Positions 16,580 through 24,939 of a stretch of 64,000 bases of DNA are shown here, piece after piece. The DNA is from Bacillota bacterium (GTDB taxonomy: Bacteria > Bacillota > Clostridia > Peptostreptococcales > Anaerovoracaceae): NCBI GenBank assembly GCA_017522185.1, contig JAFWZZ010000029.1, positions 62,001-126,000 on the forward strand, given 5' to 3'. Both the position numbers and the translations under genes were made by a program. A model generated the notes under the pieces. That model was not told the DNA's origin and searched no databases. It was given only the letters and a program-made list of their open reading frames with translations. The number at the start of each line of letters is the position of its first letter. The stretch's first letter is position 1.

Positions 16580-17482
16580 TTACTCCTGATTTGTGATATT
16601 GCTGATTAATGTCTGTATGTCCTCTGGGAGGCCGGCATCCAGGGTCAATCTCTCCTTTGTAATCGGATGATCGATTTTCAGCTGATAGGAATGAAGCGCC
16701 TGCCTGTGAAACAGGGTTTCATCTCCGCCATAGAGCTGGTCACCGACCAGCGGATGTCCAAGGTGGGACATGTGAACGCGGATCTGATGGGTACGTCCGG
16801 TCTCAAGCAGCAGTTCCACCATGGTGAAATCACCATACCGTTCCAGAACTTTCACGTGGGTAACGGAATCGTAGCCGCCGTCTTCCACCGGAAGGACACA
16901 TCTGGCGATGCTTTCCGGGTCCGGACGTCCGATAGGAAGATTGATAGTAAAGGCATCTTCGGACACATTGCCGTGAACGATGGCCTTGTAACGCTTCTCT
17001 GTAGTGTTGGCCTTCATCTGCTTTGTGATTTCTTCCTGAGCGTGGGCGTTTTTTGCCACGATGAGAAGACCGCTGGTATCCATATCCAGACGGTTTACGA
17101 AGCGGATTTTGAAGGACTGGCCGGTATCATTCATATACTTCATCAGGCCGTTAGCCAGGGTATGTTCCGGATGGCCTTTGGTCGGGTGTACCGTTACGCC
17201 CGGCTGCTTATTCAGAATGAGAATATCGTCGTCCTCATAAACCGGATAAACCGGAATGTCTTCGGCAGGGAAGTCGCTTTTTTCTTCCGGCAGGCTGATG
17301 GTAATCACATCACCGACACTGGGTGTAATCCAGCCGGCAACTTCCTCACCGTTGAGGCGGACCAGGTTCTGGTATTTTAGTTTTGTTCTCATACGGGAAG
17401 AGAAGGTAAAACGCTGGCGAAGCAGGCCCTTTACAGGAATACCTTTGTCTTCTTCCGTAACTACATAGCGGAATTTTGTCAT
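16580..17482 (-). CDS. RluA/RluD family ribosomal pseudouridine synthase
   Basis: Isomerises uridine to pseudouridine in rRNA or tRNA. It is 300 residues. An N-terminal S4-like RNA-binding segment (KGLLRQRFTFSSRMRTKLKYQ) precedes the catalytic domain. The catalytic aspartate sits in FVNRLDMDTSGLLIVAKN; most family members have HRLD, here NRLD. The later motifs RYKAIVHG and LLETGRTHQIRVHMSHLGHPLVGDQLYG are intact. Family resemblance is to RluD/YhcT/YjbO, and the exact target site cannot be told. It lies 19 bases downstream of nadK, the order nadK-rlu being common in Firmicutes. Confidence 0.9.
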   Translation of the reverse strand: MTKFRYVVTEEDKGIPVKGLLRQRFTFSSRMRTKLKYQNLVRLNGEEVAGWITPSVGDVITISLPEEKSDFPAEDIPVYPVYEDDDILILNKQPGVTVHPTKGHPEHTLANGLMKYMNDTGQSFKIRFVNRLDMDTSGLLIVAKNAHAQEEITKQMKANTTEKRYKAIVHGNVSEDAFTINLPIGRPDPESIARCVLPVEDGGYDSVTHVKVLERYGDFTMVELLLETGRTHQIRVHMSHLGHPLVGDQLYGGDETLFHRQALHSYQLKIDHPITKERLTLDAGLPEDIQTLISNITNQE

Positions 17483-17501
17483 AAATATCTTTCTAACTCT
17501 T

Positions 17502-18305
17502 TTACAGGAATTTGCTTTTTACTTTTGTCCAGAAGTCGTAATTCTCGAAACGAAGCAGATTGACTACAATGTCGGAGAAGGAGACTTCGATTTCTTCTAT
17601 TTCAGTATATTCTATAGAAACGCCGTCATATACAATACAGAGTTTACATGGGTCATCTGCATGGTCAGGCACGATGCCAAGGGACAGATCCGAAGGCAGC
17701 AGAATGCTGGAAGTAAAGGAACGGTATGCGGTCGTATTCATCGGTGCAATCGGCGTAACCTGCAGGATTTTCAGTCTCGGATCGACGATGCTGCCTCCCA
17801 AGGAGTAGTTATATGCAGTACTGCCGGCAGGAGTCGCAATGAGAATGCCGTCTCCACTGAAACGCTCGATAAAGCTTCCACCGATGGAGATGTTCAGGTG
17901 GATGGAGCGTGTAGAGTCTCCTGTAACCAGAACCTCGTTGAGACCAACGTGTTCATGGGTTCCATTCTTTGTGCGGACGGTGACTTTAACCGTTGACAAA
18001 GGCTGCAGTGCATACTTTCCCTGACTGTAATTGAAGATAAAATCATCCAGCATGGAAGGCATGATTTCCTGGAAGAAGCCGAGATGCCCTGTATTGATGC
18101 CGATAATCGGCATAGAAGGGAAGTCGTAACGGTGGATGGCCTCAAGGAAGGTGCCGTCACCACCGATGCAGACCAGGAGATCGGCATTTTCATCATAATG
18201 ATTCAGCACGATGTATCCGGATTTATCCAGTTTCTGACGCAGTTTCTTTTCTGTTTTCTTTGATGTTTCACTCTCGTTGGAGTAGATAAAAATTCTCTTA
18301 TTCAT
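17502..18305 (-). CDS. nadK: NAD kinase
   Basis: Phosphorylates NAD to NADP. It is 267 residues. The catalytic GGDGTFLEAIHRY motif, the NTGHLGFFQE block and the later ATPAGSTAYNYSLGGSIVDP glycine-rich signature are all present. The C-terminal half is the usual beta-sandwich. It starts 12 bases after pepF on the minus strand and is followed by the pseudouridine synthase. An N-terminal stretch RIFIYSNESETSKKTEKKL is typical of the clostridial enzyme. Confidence 0.96.
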   Translation of the reverse strand: MNKRIFIYSNESETSKKTEKKLRQKLDKSGYIVLNHYDENADLLVCIGGDGTFLEAIHRYDFPSMPIIGINTGHLGFFQEIMPSMLDDFIFNYSQGKYALQPLSTVKVTVRTKNGTHEHVGLNEVLVTGDSTRSIHLNISIGGSFIERFSGDGILIATPAGSTAYNYSLGGSIVDPRLKILQVTPIAPMNTTAYRSFTSSILLPSDLSLGIVPDHADDPCKLCIVYDGVSIEYTEIEEIEVSFSDIVVNLLRFENYDFWTKVKSKFL

Positions 18306-18317
18306 AACCTCAACATT

Positions 18318-20117
18318 TTACAATAATTCTTCTAACTCTTCAACTAAGTTTTTAAAGGTCTCCATGGCTAAGATAATTGGCTCTGTGGTGCTCATGTCGA
18401 CGCCTGCAATCTTCAGAAGTTCAACAGGGTGGTCGCTGTCACCGGTGGTCAGAAACTTTCTGTAGGCCAGTCTTGCAGGGTTTCCTTCTGTGAGGATCTT
18501 CCTGGAGATTGCAGTCGCAGCGGAGTAGCCTGTTGCATACTGATATACGTAGAATGCGCGGTAAAAATGCGGTATTCTTGCCCATTCATACTTGATATAA
18601 TCGTCATCATCCATTGCCGAACCGAAGTACAGTTTGTTCAGCTTTTCATATTCATCGCAAAGCCATTCGGATGTCAGGCTGCCGCCTTCTTCCACATACT
18701 TGTGTGCTTTGTGCTCGAATTCGGCGAACATGGTCTGACGGAAGAGGGTGGTTCTGAATTCTTCGATGTGCAGGTTGATCAGGTACTTTCTCATCTGCGG
18801 ATCGGTTTCCTTAGCCAGCAGATGCTCAATCAACAGGGATTCGTTGACGGTAGAAGCGACTTCTGCGGTAAAGATGGAGTGGCTTCCATAAACGAAAGGC
18901 TGTGTTTCTCTGGTGTAGCTGGAGTGCATGGAATGGCCCATTTCGTGAACCAATGTGAAAACGTCCTGCAGTGTATCCGTATAGTTCATCAGGATATAAG
19001 GGAAGCTGTCATAGGAGCCGAAGCTGTAAGCGCCACTGCTCTTGCCTTCGTTTTCGTAAACGTCAATCCAGCCGGCATTCACGCCCTCCATGACACGACT
19101 GATGTAGTCTTCTCCGAGAGGGGCAAGGCCTTCCTGCATGATTTTCAGTGCTTCGCTGTATGGAATTTCCGTGTCAGGCAGTTCCACGAGAGGCACGTAT
19201 ACATCGTGCATTTTCAAGGCATCCACGCCCAGAACTTTCTTGCGGAGAGCAACATATTTGTGAAGAACAGGCAGATATTCGTGAACGACGGTAATTAAGT
19301 TATCGTAAACTTCTTCCGGAATGTTTCCACCGGACAGGGCCGCAGCTCTTGCACTCGGATATTTCCTGATTCTAGCACCGACAACGTCGTTTTTTACATT
19401 AAAACTGTATGCAGCGGAGATGGTGTTCAGCAGACTTTTGTATGTTTGGTACATTCTTTCAAAGGCAGCCTGTCTCACGCTGCGGTTGTGGGATTTCATG
19501 AACTTAATGTAGTTTCCATGGGTCAGTTCCACTTCGTCGCCGTCTTCGTCAATGATGGTTCCAAACTTCATGTCTGCATCACTGAGCATGGTGTAGATGG
19601 CATCGGGTGCATCGGTCACTTCGCTGAGCTGGGCCAGGATGTTCTCCTCTTCCTTTGAGAGGATATGCTGTTTCTCTCGCAGAAGATCGCGGAGCAGGAA
19701 TTCGTATTTTGCCAGTTTCGGTTCTGTGGACAGATATCCGAGCAAGGTGTCTTCTGATACTGACAGCAGTTCCGGCGTGAAGAAGCTCATGGCTGCCGAT
19801 ACCTTTGCGATAATCATGTTTGCTTTGTCCAGCATCGCCTGCTGCTTGGTATTACGGTTATCTTCGTCCTGTTTCATGCGGGCGTATACAAAGGCTTTCT
19901 CCAGCTTCTGCCAGATGGCATCTTTGGCTTCCAGTGCTTCTGCCAGTGTAGCGGCATCTGTGGTAAGTCTGCCCTGGTATGCGGTAAAGCCCTCAACGGC
20001 ATCCAGCACATCCTGAATGTCCTGCTCCCATGCAGCATCATCGGCATACATGGCTTCGATGTTCCATTTATATTTCTGAGGAATTTCCTCTCTGTTTCTC
20101 AATTTCTTGTTTCCCAT
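18318..20117 (-). CDS. pepF: oligoendopeptidase F
   Basis: A zinc metallopeptidase of family M3 that cleaves oligopeptides of about 7-17 residues. It is 599 residues, the usual length. The zinc motif is HEMGHSMHSSY near residue 390, and the third ligand lies in HSIFTAEVASTVNESLL. The N-terminal helical lid (residues 1-180) and the segment GAYSFGSYDSFPYILMNY are typical. No signal peptide is present, so it acts in the cytosol. The start has an AGGAGG site. It heads a probable operon pepF-nadK-rlu-mntP. Confidence 0.96.
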   Translation of the reverse strand: MGNKKLRNREEIPQKYKWNIEAMYADDAAWEQDIQDVLDAVEGFTAYQGRLTTDAATLAEALEAKDAIWQKLEKAFVYARMKQDEDNRNTKQQAMLDKANMIIAKVSAAMSFFTPELLSVSEDTLLGYLSTEPKLAKYEFLLRDLLREKQHILSKEEENILAQLSEVTDAPDAIYTMLSDADMKFGTIIDEDGDEVELTHGNYIKFMKSHNRSVRQAAFERMYQTYKSLLNTISAAYSFNVKNDVVGARIRKYPSARAAALSGGNIPEEVYDNLITVVHEYLPVLHKYVALRKKVLGVDALKMHDVYVPLVELPDTEIPYSEALKIMQEGLAPLGEDYISRVMEGVNAGWIDVYENEGKSSGAYSFGSYDSFPYILMNYTDTLQDVFTLVHEMGHSMHSSYTRETQPFVYGSHSIFTAEVASTVNESLLIEHLLAKETDPQMRKYLINLHIEEFRTTLFRQTMFAEFEHKAHKYVEEGGSLTSEWLCDEYEKLNKLYFGSAMDDDDYIKYEWARIPHFYRAFYVYQYATGYSAATAISRKILTEGNPARLAYRKFLTTGDSDHPVELLKIAGVDMSTTEPIILAMETFKNLVEELEELL

Positions 20118-20182
20118 TTGAACCTCCTGTAGTATAATCTAATCTATGATAGTATATCACAAATTTGAAAGGATTGACATAA

Positions 20183-20995
20183 ATGGATAACAGACCGATT
20201 GGTTTTTTTGACTCCGGACTCGGAGGACTGACCAGTATTCCATATATTATGAAGATGCTGCCCGATGAACAGATTATTTTCTTTGGTGACACAGCCAGAA
20301 CGCCTTATGGTTCCAAAGCAGTATCCACCATCAAACAGTTTACCATGCAGATTGGCGAATTCCTGGTGAAAAACGATGTGAAGATGATTGTCATCGCCTG
20401 CAACACGGTAAGCGCAACCTGCCTGGAAGACCTGCGAAAGGCATTTCCGGACATTCCGGTTATCGGCGTGATATCACCGACAGCAAAGGTTGTCCGTGAC
20501 ACCTGCACGGAAGCAGACAGAATCGGTATTATTGCTACGAAAGTAACCATCAATACAAACGCATACGAAGAGAAGATTCTCCAGAAGGCACCGGAACTAC
20601 ACCTGTATTCCAAAGCATGTCCTGCATTCGTACCGCTGATCGAGGAGGGAATCATCGACAATGAGATCATGGACCTGACCATCCGGTATTATCTGGATGA
20701 TTTCATCAAAGAAAACGATATTAACACGCTGGTGCTGGGCTGTACCCATTATCCGCTTTTGACGGAGAATATTCGCAGACTTTATCCTGAAATGAAGGTT
20801 ATTAATTCTTCCAGGGAAGCTGCCGTTGCGGTGCAGATTGAATTGGAAAAGAGGGGGATGCTGGCAGGACCGAATATCCACGAAAACGTGTTCTACGCCA
20901 GTGACTTATCTGAGAACTTTGTAAATATGATTCAGACCATTCTTGGAAAAGAGAAGGAAGAACTCAATATCCAGTTTAAGAATTTAGACATTTAA
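20183..20995 (+). CDS. murI: glutamate racemase
   Basis: Supplies D-glutamate for peptidoglycan. It is 270 residues. The N-terminus is PIGFFDSGLGGLTSIPYI with the conserved serine, then FFGDTARTPYGSK. The two catalytic cysteines are in VIACNTVSAT and VLGCTHYPLL. All positions are intact. It is divergent from pepF with a 65-base gap and is followed by an unknown acidic protein 30 bases downstream, probably cotranscribed. Confidence 0.97.
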   Translation: MDNRPIGFFDSGLGGLTSIPYIMKMLPDEQIIFFGDTARTPYGSKAVSTIKQFTMQIGEFLVKNDVKMIVIACNTVSATCLEDLRKAFPDIPVIGVISPTAKVVRDTCTEADRIGIIATKVTINTNAYEEKILQKAPELHLYSKACPAFVPLIEEGIIDNEIMDLTIRYYLDDFIKENDINTLVLGCTHYPLLTENIRRLYPEMKVINSSREAAVAVQIELEKRGMLAGPNIHENVFYASDLSENFVNMIQTILGKEKEELNIQFKNLDI

Positions 20996-21025
20996 CGAAG
21001 AACGAGACAACTGAGGAGAAAAGCT

Positions 21026-21568
21026 ATGGACAGAGAAGAATTATTTGCATTTTTAGACATTGAAAGCGGCGCTGATTTCCAGTATTTTGAGAATTTTGCG
21101 GACCTTGCAGAATGTGAAGAAGAAATCGAGAGTGATGTCATCTATGACATGCTGGAAGATGTGGATCTAAAGACTTTTGCGGAAATCTGTGAAAGTTTCT
21201 TCTACGAAACCCTGGAAAGCGTTCCCGGAGATCAGATTGATTTATACAACCTGATTGAGAACATCAAAAGGGCACTAATCGGCCTCGCAGAGGCGGCAAG
21301 AGGAGAAGAAGATAACGCACTCCTGCAGCTGGCTGATGAACTCAATCGTTTCAGAATCTGGTATTCTGTTGAGAAGTTTGCAGAATGCAAGGATTTATCC
21401 AACGATAAAGTTTCCTATCTTTCCATCCGTGATGCACTGGTCAATGCCAGACTGGAGAAACTGGGAACAGACGAATACACCTATGACTTCTCAGAAGCAC
21501 TGGAATATGAACTGGAAGAGTTTATCATGACTTATGCTGATCTGGCAGGAGCAGAAGACGACGAGTAA
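21026..21568 (+). CDS. acidic helical protein of unknown function
   Basis: A 180-residue soluble protein that I do not recognise. It is strongly acidic, with about one quarter Asp/Glu, and has almost no glycine or proline in the first two thirds, so it should be mostly helical. There is no signal peptide, membrane segment or metal motif. The start has a GAGGAG site. It follows murI by 30 bases and ends before a hairpin terminator, so murI and this gene probably form one transcript. A link with cell-wall precursor supply is only a neighbourhood guess. Confidence 0.6.
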   Translation: MDREELFAFLDIESGADFQYFENFADLAECEEEIESDVIYDMLEDVDLKTFAEICESFFYETLESVPGDQIDLYNLIENIKRALIGLAEAARGEEDNALLQLADELNRFRIWYSVEKFAECKDLSNDKVSYLSIRDALVNARLEKLGTDEYTYDFSEALEYELEEFIMTYADLAGAEDDE

Positions 21569-21575
21569 CGAAATC

Positions 21576-21624
21576 AAAAGACCTCGCATAGTATGATGTA
21601 GAATCTGCTATGGGAGGTTTTTTT
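21576..21624 (+). terminator. terminator or attenuator overlapping a ribosome site
   Basis: AAAAGACCTCGCATAG and CTATGGGAGGTTTTTT form a long stem with one mismatch and a 16-base loop, followed by seven T. The 3' arm contains GGGAGGT, which is also the Shine-Dalgarno site of the mini-protein starting at 21625. The structure can end the murI transcript and also hide the ribosome site. Confidence 0.75.
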
Positions 21625-21810
21625 ATGGGTGATTACAGAAACGACTGTTGTGAACCGAAGGACTGCTGCCACAGCCCGCAGCAATGCTGTTGCCATGACA
21701 GCTGCGGAAACAGCGACAACGGAATCGGTATGCTGATTCTGATTCTGGTGCTTTTGTTCCTGTTCTGTGGGGATAATAACCGGGGCGGTCTGTTCGGCGG
21801 ACTGTTCTAG
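21625..21810 (+). CDS. Cys-rich mini membrane protein
   Basis: A 61-residue protein. The first 30 residues hold nine cysteines, mostly in pairs or triplets (DCCEP, DCCHS, QCCCHDSC). A single hydrophobic helix follows (about residues 36-49, LILVLLFLF), and the tail ends in glycine-phenylalanine repeats (GGLFGGLF). The start is fixed by GGGAGGT seven bases upstream; the T-run fills the spacer. I do not recognise a family. Small proteins of this shape with one helix and a glycine-rich tail occur among spore-associated proteins of Firmicutes (YjcZ type), but that is only a resemblance. The ribosome site lies inside a terminator stem. Confidence 0.5.
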   Translation: MGDYRNDCCEPKDCCHSPQQCCCHDSCGNSDNGIGMLILILVLLFLFCGDNNRGGLFGGLF

Positions 21811-21827
21811 AAATGACGGAACATATG

Positions 21828-21862
21828 GACTCTCCTGCAAGGGGGAGTCTTGCTATTTTTTG
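21828..21862 (+). terminator. rho-independent terminator of the mini-protein gene
   Basis: GACTCTCC, loop TGCAAG, GGGGGAGTC, then TTGCTATTTTTTG. The stem includes one G-T pair. Confidence 0.75.
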
Positions 21863-21915
21863 ATGCAAATGGTAAGATATCATATTGGAAAAGTATTGAA
21901 ATTGAGGTGACAATT

Positions 21916-22827
21916 ATGGACAACAAGAATTATAAGAACGGAATGATTTATGCACTTTCCTGTGCCATCATCTGGGGCTTTCTTCCCATCTATTGGGATG
22001 CACTGAATCCAATCAGTTCTCTTGTAGTTATTTTTTATCGTGTGACTCTGATGACACTGACTTGCTTTGTGATTCAGTATTATCAGACAAGAAATTTCAA
22101 AGCCTTGTTTGCACCCATGTTTGAAGACAGAAAAAAGATGTGGACTTATATCATCGCGGGCATTCTGATTACTGCAAACTGGAGCATCTATATTTGGGCG
22201 GTGCAGGCCGGATACGTTATCCAGTCCAGCATGGGATATTTCCTGGAACCTTTAATCGTATGCCTCTTCGGTATGATTATTTATAAAGAAAAAGCAAATA
22301 AGTGGAAACTGATTTCTCTTGGATTTGCATTCGCAGGTCTGATGGTAATGGTTATCGGATATAAAGAACTGCCACTGATTGCAATCGGACTTGCATCTAC
22401 CTTTGCTGTTTATGCGGCTATCAAAAAGAGCGTTGATTTACCACCGTTTCAGTCTCTGCTTTATGAAACTGTCTTTATTGCACCGGTTGCACTACTGGTG
22501 GTATTCTGGCTGGAAGGAAGCGGTATTGGTGCATTGGAAACCGGCGGAAGCGGAAAATTCATTCTATTGCTCTTTGCCGGAATTGCAACGGCGGTGCCGA
22601 TGGCCTTATTTTCGGCGGCTGCCAGAAACCTGCCGCTGCTGACGCTTGGCCTGACGGAATACATTTCACCGTCCATCGCATTGATACTGGGGATTTTCCT
22701 CTTCAGGGAACCTTTTGATATGATCCAGTTTAGCGCTTTTGTAATCATATGGATTGGATTGTGTTTCTTTACCTACGGAGAAGTTGTTGATATAAGAAAG
22801 ACGAAGGAGACAGAGAAGAATGACTGA
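21916..22827 (+). CDS. rarD: RarD-type EamA family permease
   Basis: A 303-residue protein with about ten membrane helices, of the drug/metabolite transporter superfamily. The N-terminal AIIWGFLPIYWDAL and the segments ILITANWSIYIWAVQAGYVIQ and SSMGYFLEPLI are characteristic of RarD. The substrate is unknown; in other bacteria the family is annotated for chloramphenicol sensitivity. I choose the ATG at 21916, which has GAGGTGAC upstream. It overlaps the next gene by 8 bases and forms an operon with it and the MBL hydrolase. Confidence 0.88.
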   Translation: MDNKNYKNGMIYALSCAIIWGFLPIYWDALNPISSLVVIFYRVTLMTLTCFVIQYYQTRNFKALFAPMFEDRKKMWTYIIAGILITANWSIYIWAVQAGYVIQSSMGYFLEPLIVCLFGMIIYKEKANKWKLISLGFAFAGLMVMVIGYKELPLIAIGLASTFAVYAAIKKSVDLPPFQSLLYETVFIAPVALLVVFWLEGSGIGALETGGSGKFILLLFAGIATAVPMALFSAAARNLPLLTLGLTEYISPSIALILGIFLFREPFDMIQFSAFVIIWIGLCFFTYGEVVDIRKTKETEKND

Positions 22828-23911
22828 GAAGAAAACATTGACAAAACCGCTGACCTTCTTTAACGTGGCGGCTCTTTATGTTGGGACACTGATGGGTGCC
22901 GGTTTCGCTTCCGGAAGGGAAGGCTGGCAGTTTTTCGGTGTGTTCGGCCTGAAAGGCTATATGGGGCTTGCCATTTCCGGTGCACTGTTTATGATTGTCG
23001 GCATGATGGTCAGCTATATTGCGAGAAAGAAAAACACCCAGGATATGGGCAGAATCATTGACTTTACCGATTCTCCGAAGGTATCTGCAGCGATTGGATA
23101 TCTGATGGCGGGGATTCTTTATACGATTATTATCTCTATGTCTGCGGCTGGCGGCTCTTTCCTGAAGCAGCAGTTCGGACTTCCGCAACCTGTTGGCGGA
23201 CTGATCATTGTGGTTTTAGTAATTATCACTGTGCTGGGAGACTTTGAACGTATTTCAAAGATCTTTAAGATGATCACACCCGCACTCTTTGCCATCGATG
23301 TATTGCTTTGTATCATTGTGATGAATATGGATATCGAACAGAGCGGAGCAACAAGCGGATTTCCTGTCAGCGGTATGGCAAGTACCTGGCATTGGGCGGC
23401 TGTTCTCTTTGTATGCTACAACATGCTGGGGATGATTCCGATTGTGGGAGAAGCATCCGTCAAGGCGAAATCCCAGAGACACGGCATTGTTGGTGCTGCA
23501 GTTGGCGGATTCATGCTGTTTCTGCTGACACTGTTATTGATTACAGCATTGCGCAAGGATATGGCGTTTACCAATGATATGGATCTGCCGATGCTTGCTT
23601 ATGCGGCGAAGATCTCACCGGTAGCAAATATTGCCTTCGGCACCGTGCTGTTTGCGGCCATTTATTCTGCGGCAACCAGCACATACTACGGCTTTTCGAC
23701 GAAAATCAAAGAAGGACCGAAGAAAAAGTATATCCTTATCGCAGGAGCCTTTGTTGGATTCCTCTGCGGACTGGCAGGGTTTAACACCATCGTGGCCTAT
23801 CTGTATCCGGCAGAAGGATATATCGGTATTCTGATTCTTCTGTCCATCTTTGTGAATTTTATCAAGACCTGGAGAGAAAACAGGGGGAACACCGAACATG
23901 ATGACAAATGA
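22820..23911 (+). CDS. YkvI-type membrane transporter
   Basis: A 363-residue membrane protein with about ten to eleven helices. The first helix begins with FNVAALYVGTLMGAGFASGREGWQFF, a pattern I associate with the YkvI family, distantly related to amino acid/Na+ symporters of the LeuT/APC fold. Broken-helix glycines GAGFASG are visible. The C-terminus is short and polar. It overlaps rarD upstream and the MBL gene downstream by 8 and 14 bases, so the three are translationally linked. Substrate unknown. Confidence 0.75.
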   Translation: MTEKKTLTKPLTFFNVAALYVGTLMGAGFASGREGWQFFGVFGLKGYMGLAISGALFMIVGMMVSYIARKKNTQDMGRIIDFTDSPKVSAAIGYLMAGILYTIIISMSAAGGSFLKQQFGLPQPVGGLIIVVLVIITVLGDFERISKIFKMITPALFAIDVLLCIIVMNMDIEQSGATSGFPVSGMASTWHWAAVLFVCYNMLGMIPIVGEASVKAKSQRHGIVGAAVGGFMLFLLTLLLITALRKDMAFTNDMDLPMLAYAAKISPVANIAFGTVLFAAIYSAATSTYYGFSTKIKEGPKKKYILIAGAFVGFLCGLAGFNTIVAYLYPAEGYIGILILLSIFVNFIKTWRENRGNTEHDDK

Positions 23912-24833
23912 TTTAGTGAAAAAGACTTTAAAAGGCTATGATGCCTTTGATCTACCGGATTATCTGCAGCGTGTTACGGCAGGGACCGGCGGCGAAGCGT
24001 TTCTGTTCTTTGCCAAAGAAGTAACAGTGCTTCACGACTGCGGCATGGCATACTGTTACAAAGGACTCATTGAGAATATTGAGAAGGCACTGGCAGATCA
24101 CGGCCGTGACCATCTGGATTACATTCTGCTTTCTCACACACATTATGATCATGTGGGCGCATTGCCATATGTACTGCAGAGATTCCCGAATGCGACGGTT
24201 ATCGGTGCATATAAGGCAGAAAAGGTATTCCAAAGCGAAGGTGCCAGACGAACCATGAGGCGACTTGGTGAAGCCGCAAGAGACCAGTACAGCGATTCTG
24301 AAGAAGAAGTGCTGACAGACGGTCTTCGCGTGGACTATATCGCAAAAGATGGCGATATGATAGAACTGGGAAACGGAGAGCACATCAAAGTCATTGAGTC
24401 GACTGGTCATACGGACTGCTCTCTGGCGTATCTGCTTTTACCGCACAGTCTCATGTTTACTTCTGAAAGTACAGGTATTCCGAGACCTTTTGGCGACCTG
24501 CACACGTCTATTCTGAAAAACTATCATCAGACGATTGAGGCGGCAAAGAAGTGTAAGGCAGAAGGGGCGAAACACCTGCTGGTTCCGCATTACGGACTGC
24601 TGCCGGAGGAGCTTGTGGAAGAATACTTTGATATCTATATAGACTTTGCCGAATCTGAAAAGAATTTTATTATCGGAAAGCATGATGAGGGAATGGACTA
24701 CGATCAGATTATGAAAGCCTATGAAGGACGTTATTGGTCTGACAAACGCAGTGAAAACCAGCCGAAAGAAGCTTTCCTGGAAAATGCACAGCATATCGTA
24801 AGACATATACTTCAGCTGTTTCGAAATGAATAG
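23898..24833 (+). CDS. MBL-fold metallo-hydrolase
   Basis: A 311-residue metallo-beta-lactamase-fold protein. The metal motif is LSHTHYDHVGALP (HxHxDH), with a later histidine in STGHTDCSLAYLL and another in HLLVPHYGLL. This layout fits hydrolases of the glyoxalase II/ribonuclease Z-like wider family; the substrate is not visible. It lacks a signal peptide. The gene overlaps the YkvI-type transporter. The C-terminal 60 residues are helical and could be a dimerisation or substrate lid. Confidence 0.8.
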   Translation: MMTNDLVKKTLKGYDAFDLPDYLQRVTAGTGGEAFLFFAKEVTVLHDCGMAYCYKGLIENIEKALADHGRDHLDYILLSHTHYDHVGALPYVLQRFPNATVIGAYKAEKVFQSEGARRTMRRLGEAARDQYSDSEEEVLTDGLRVDYIAKDGDMIELGNGEHIKVIESTGHTDCSLAYLLLPHSLMFTSESTGIPRPFGDLHTSILKNYHQTIEAAKKCKAEGAKHLLVPHYGLLPEELVEEYFDIYIDFAESEKNFIIGKHDEGMDYDQIMKAYEGRYWSDKRSENQPKEAFLENAQHIVRHILQLFRNE

Positions 24834-24847
24834 CCAATAACATTTAA

Positions 24848-24884
24848 CACCCTAATCTGTAAAACAGATTGGGGTGTTTTTATG
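24848..24884 (+). terminator. rho-independent terminator of the rarD operon
   Basis: ACACCCTAATCTGT, loop AAA, ACAGATTGGGGTGT, then TTTTATG. It lies 15 bases past the MBL stop and just before the insertion element. Confidence 0.88.
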
Positions 24885-24939
24885 CCTTGGATGAATTTTC
24901 TGAAAAACAGAAAATAAATCTTTGCTTCTTCTCCCCAAT

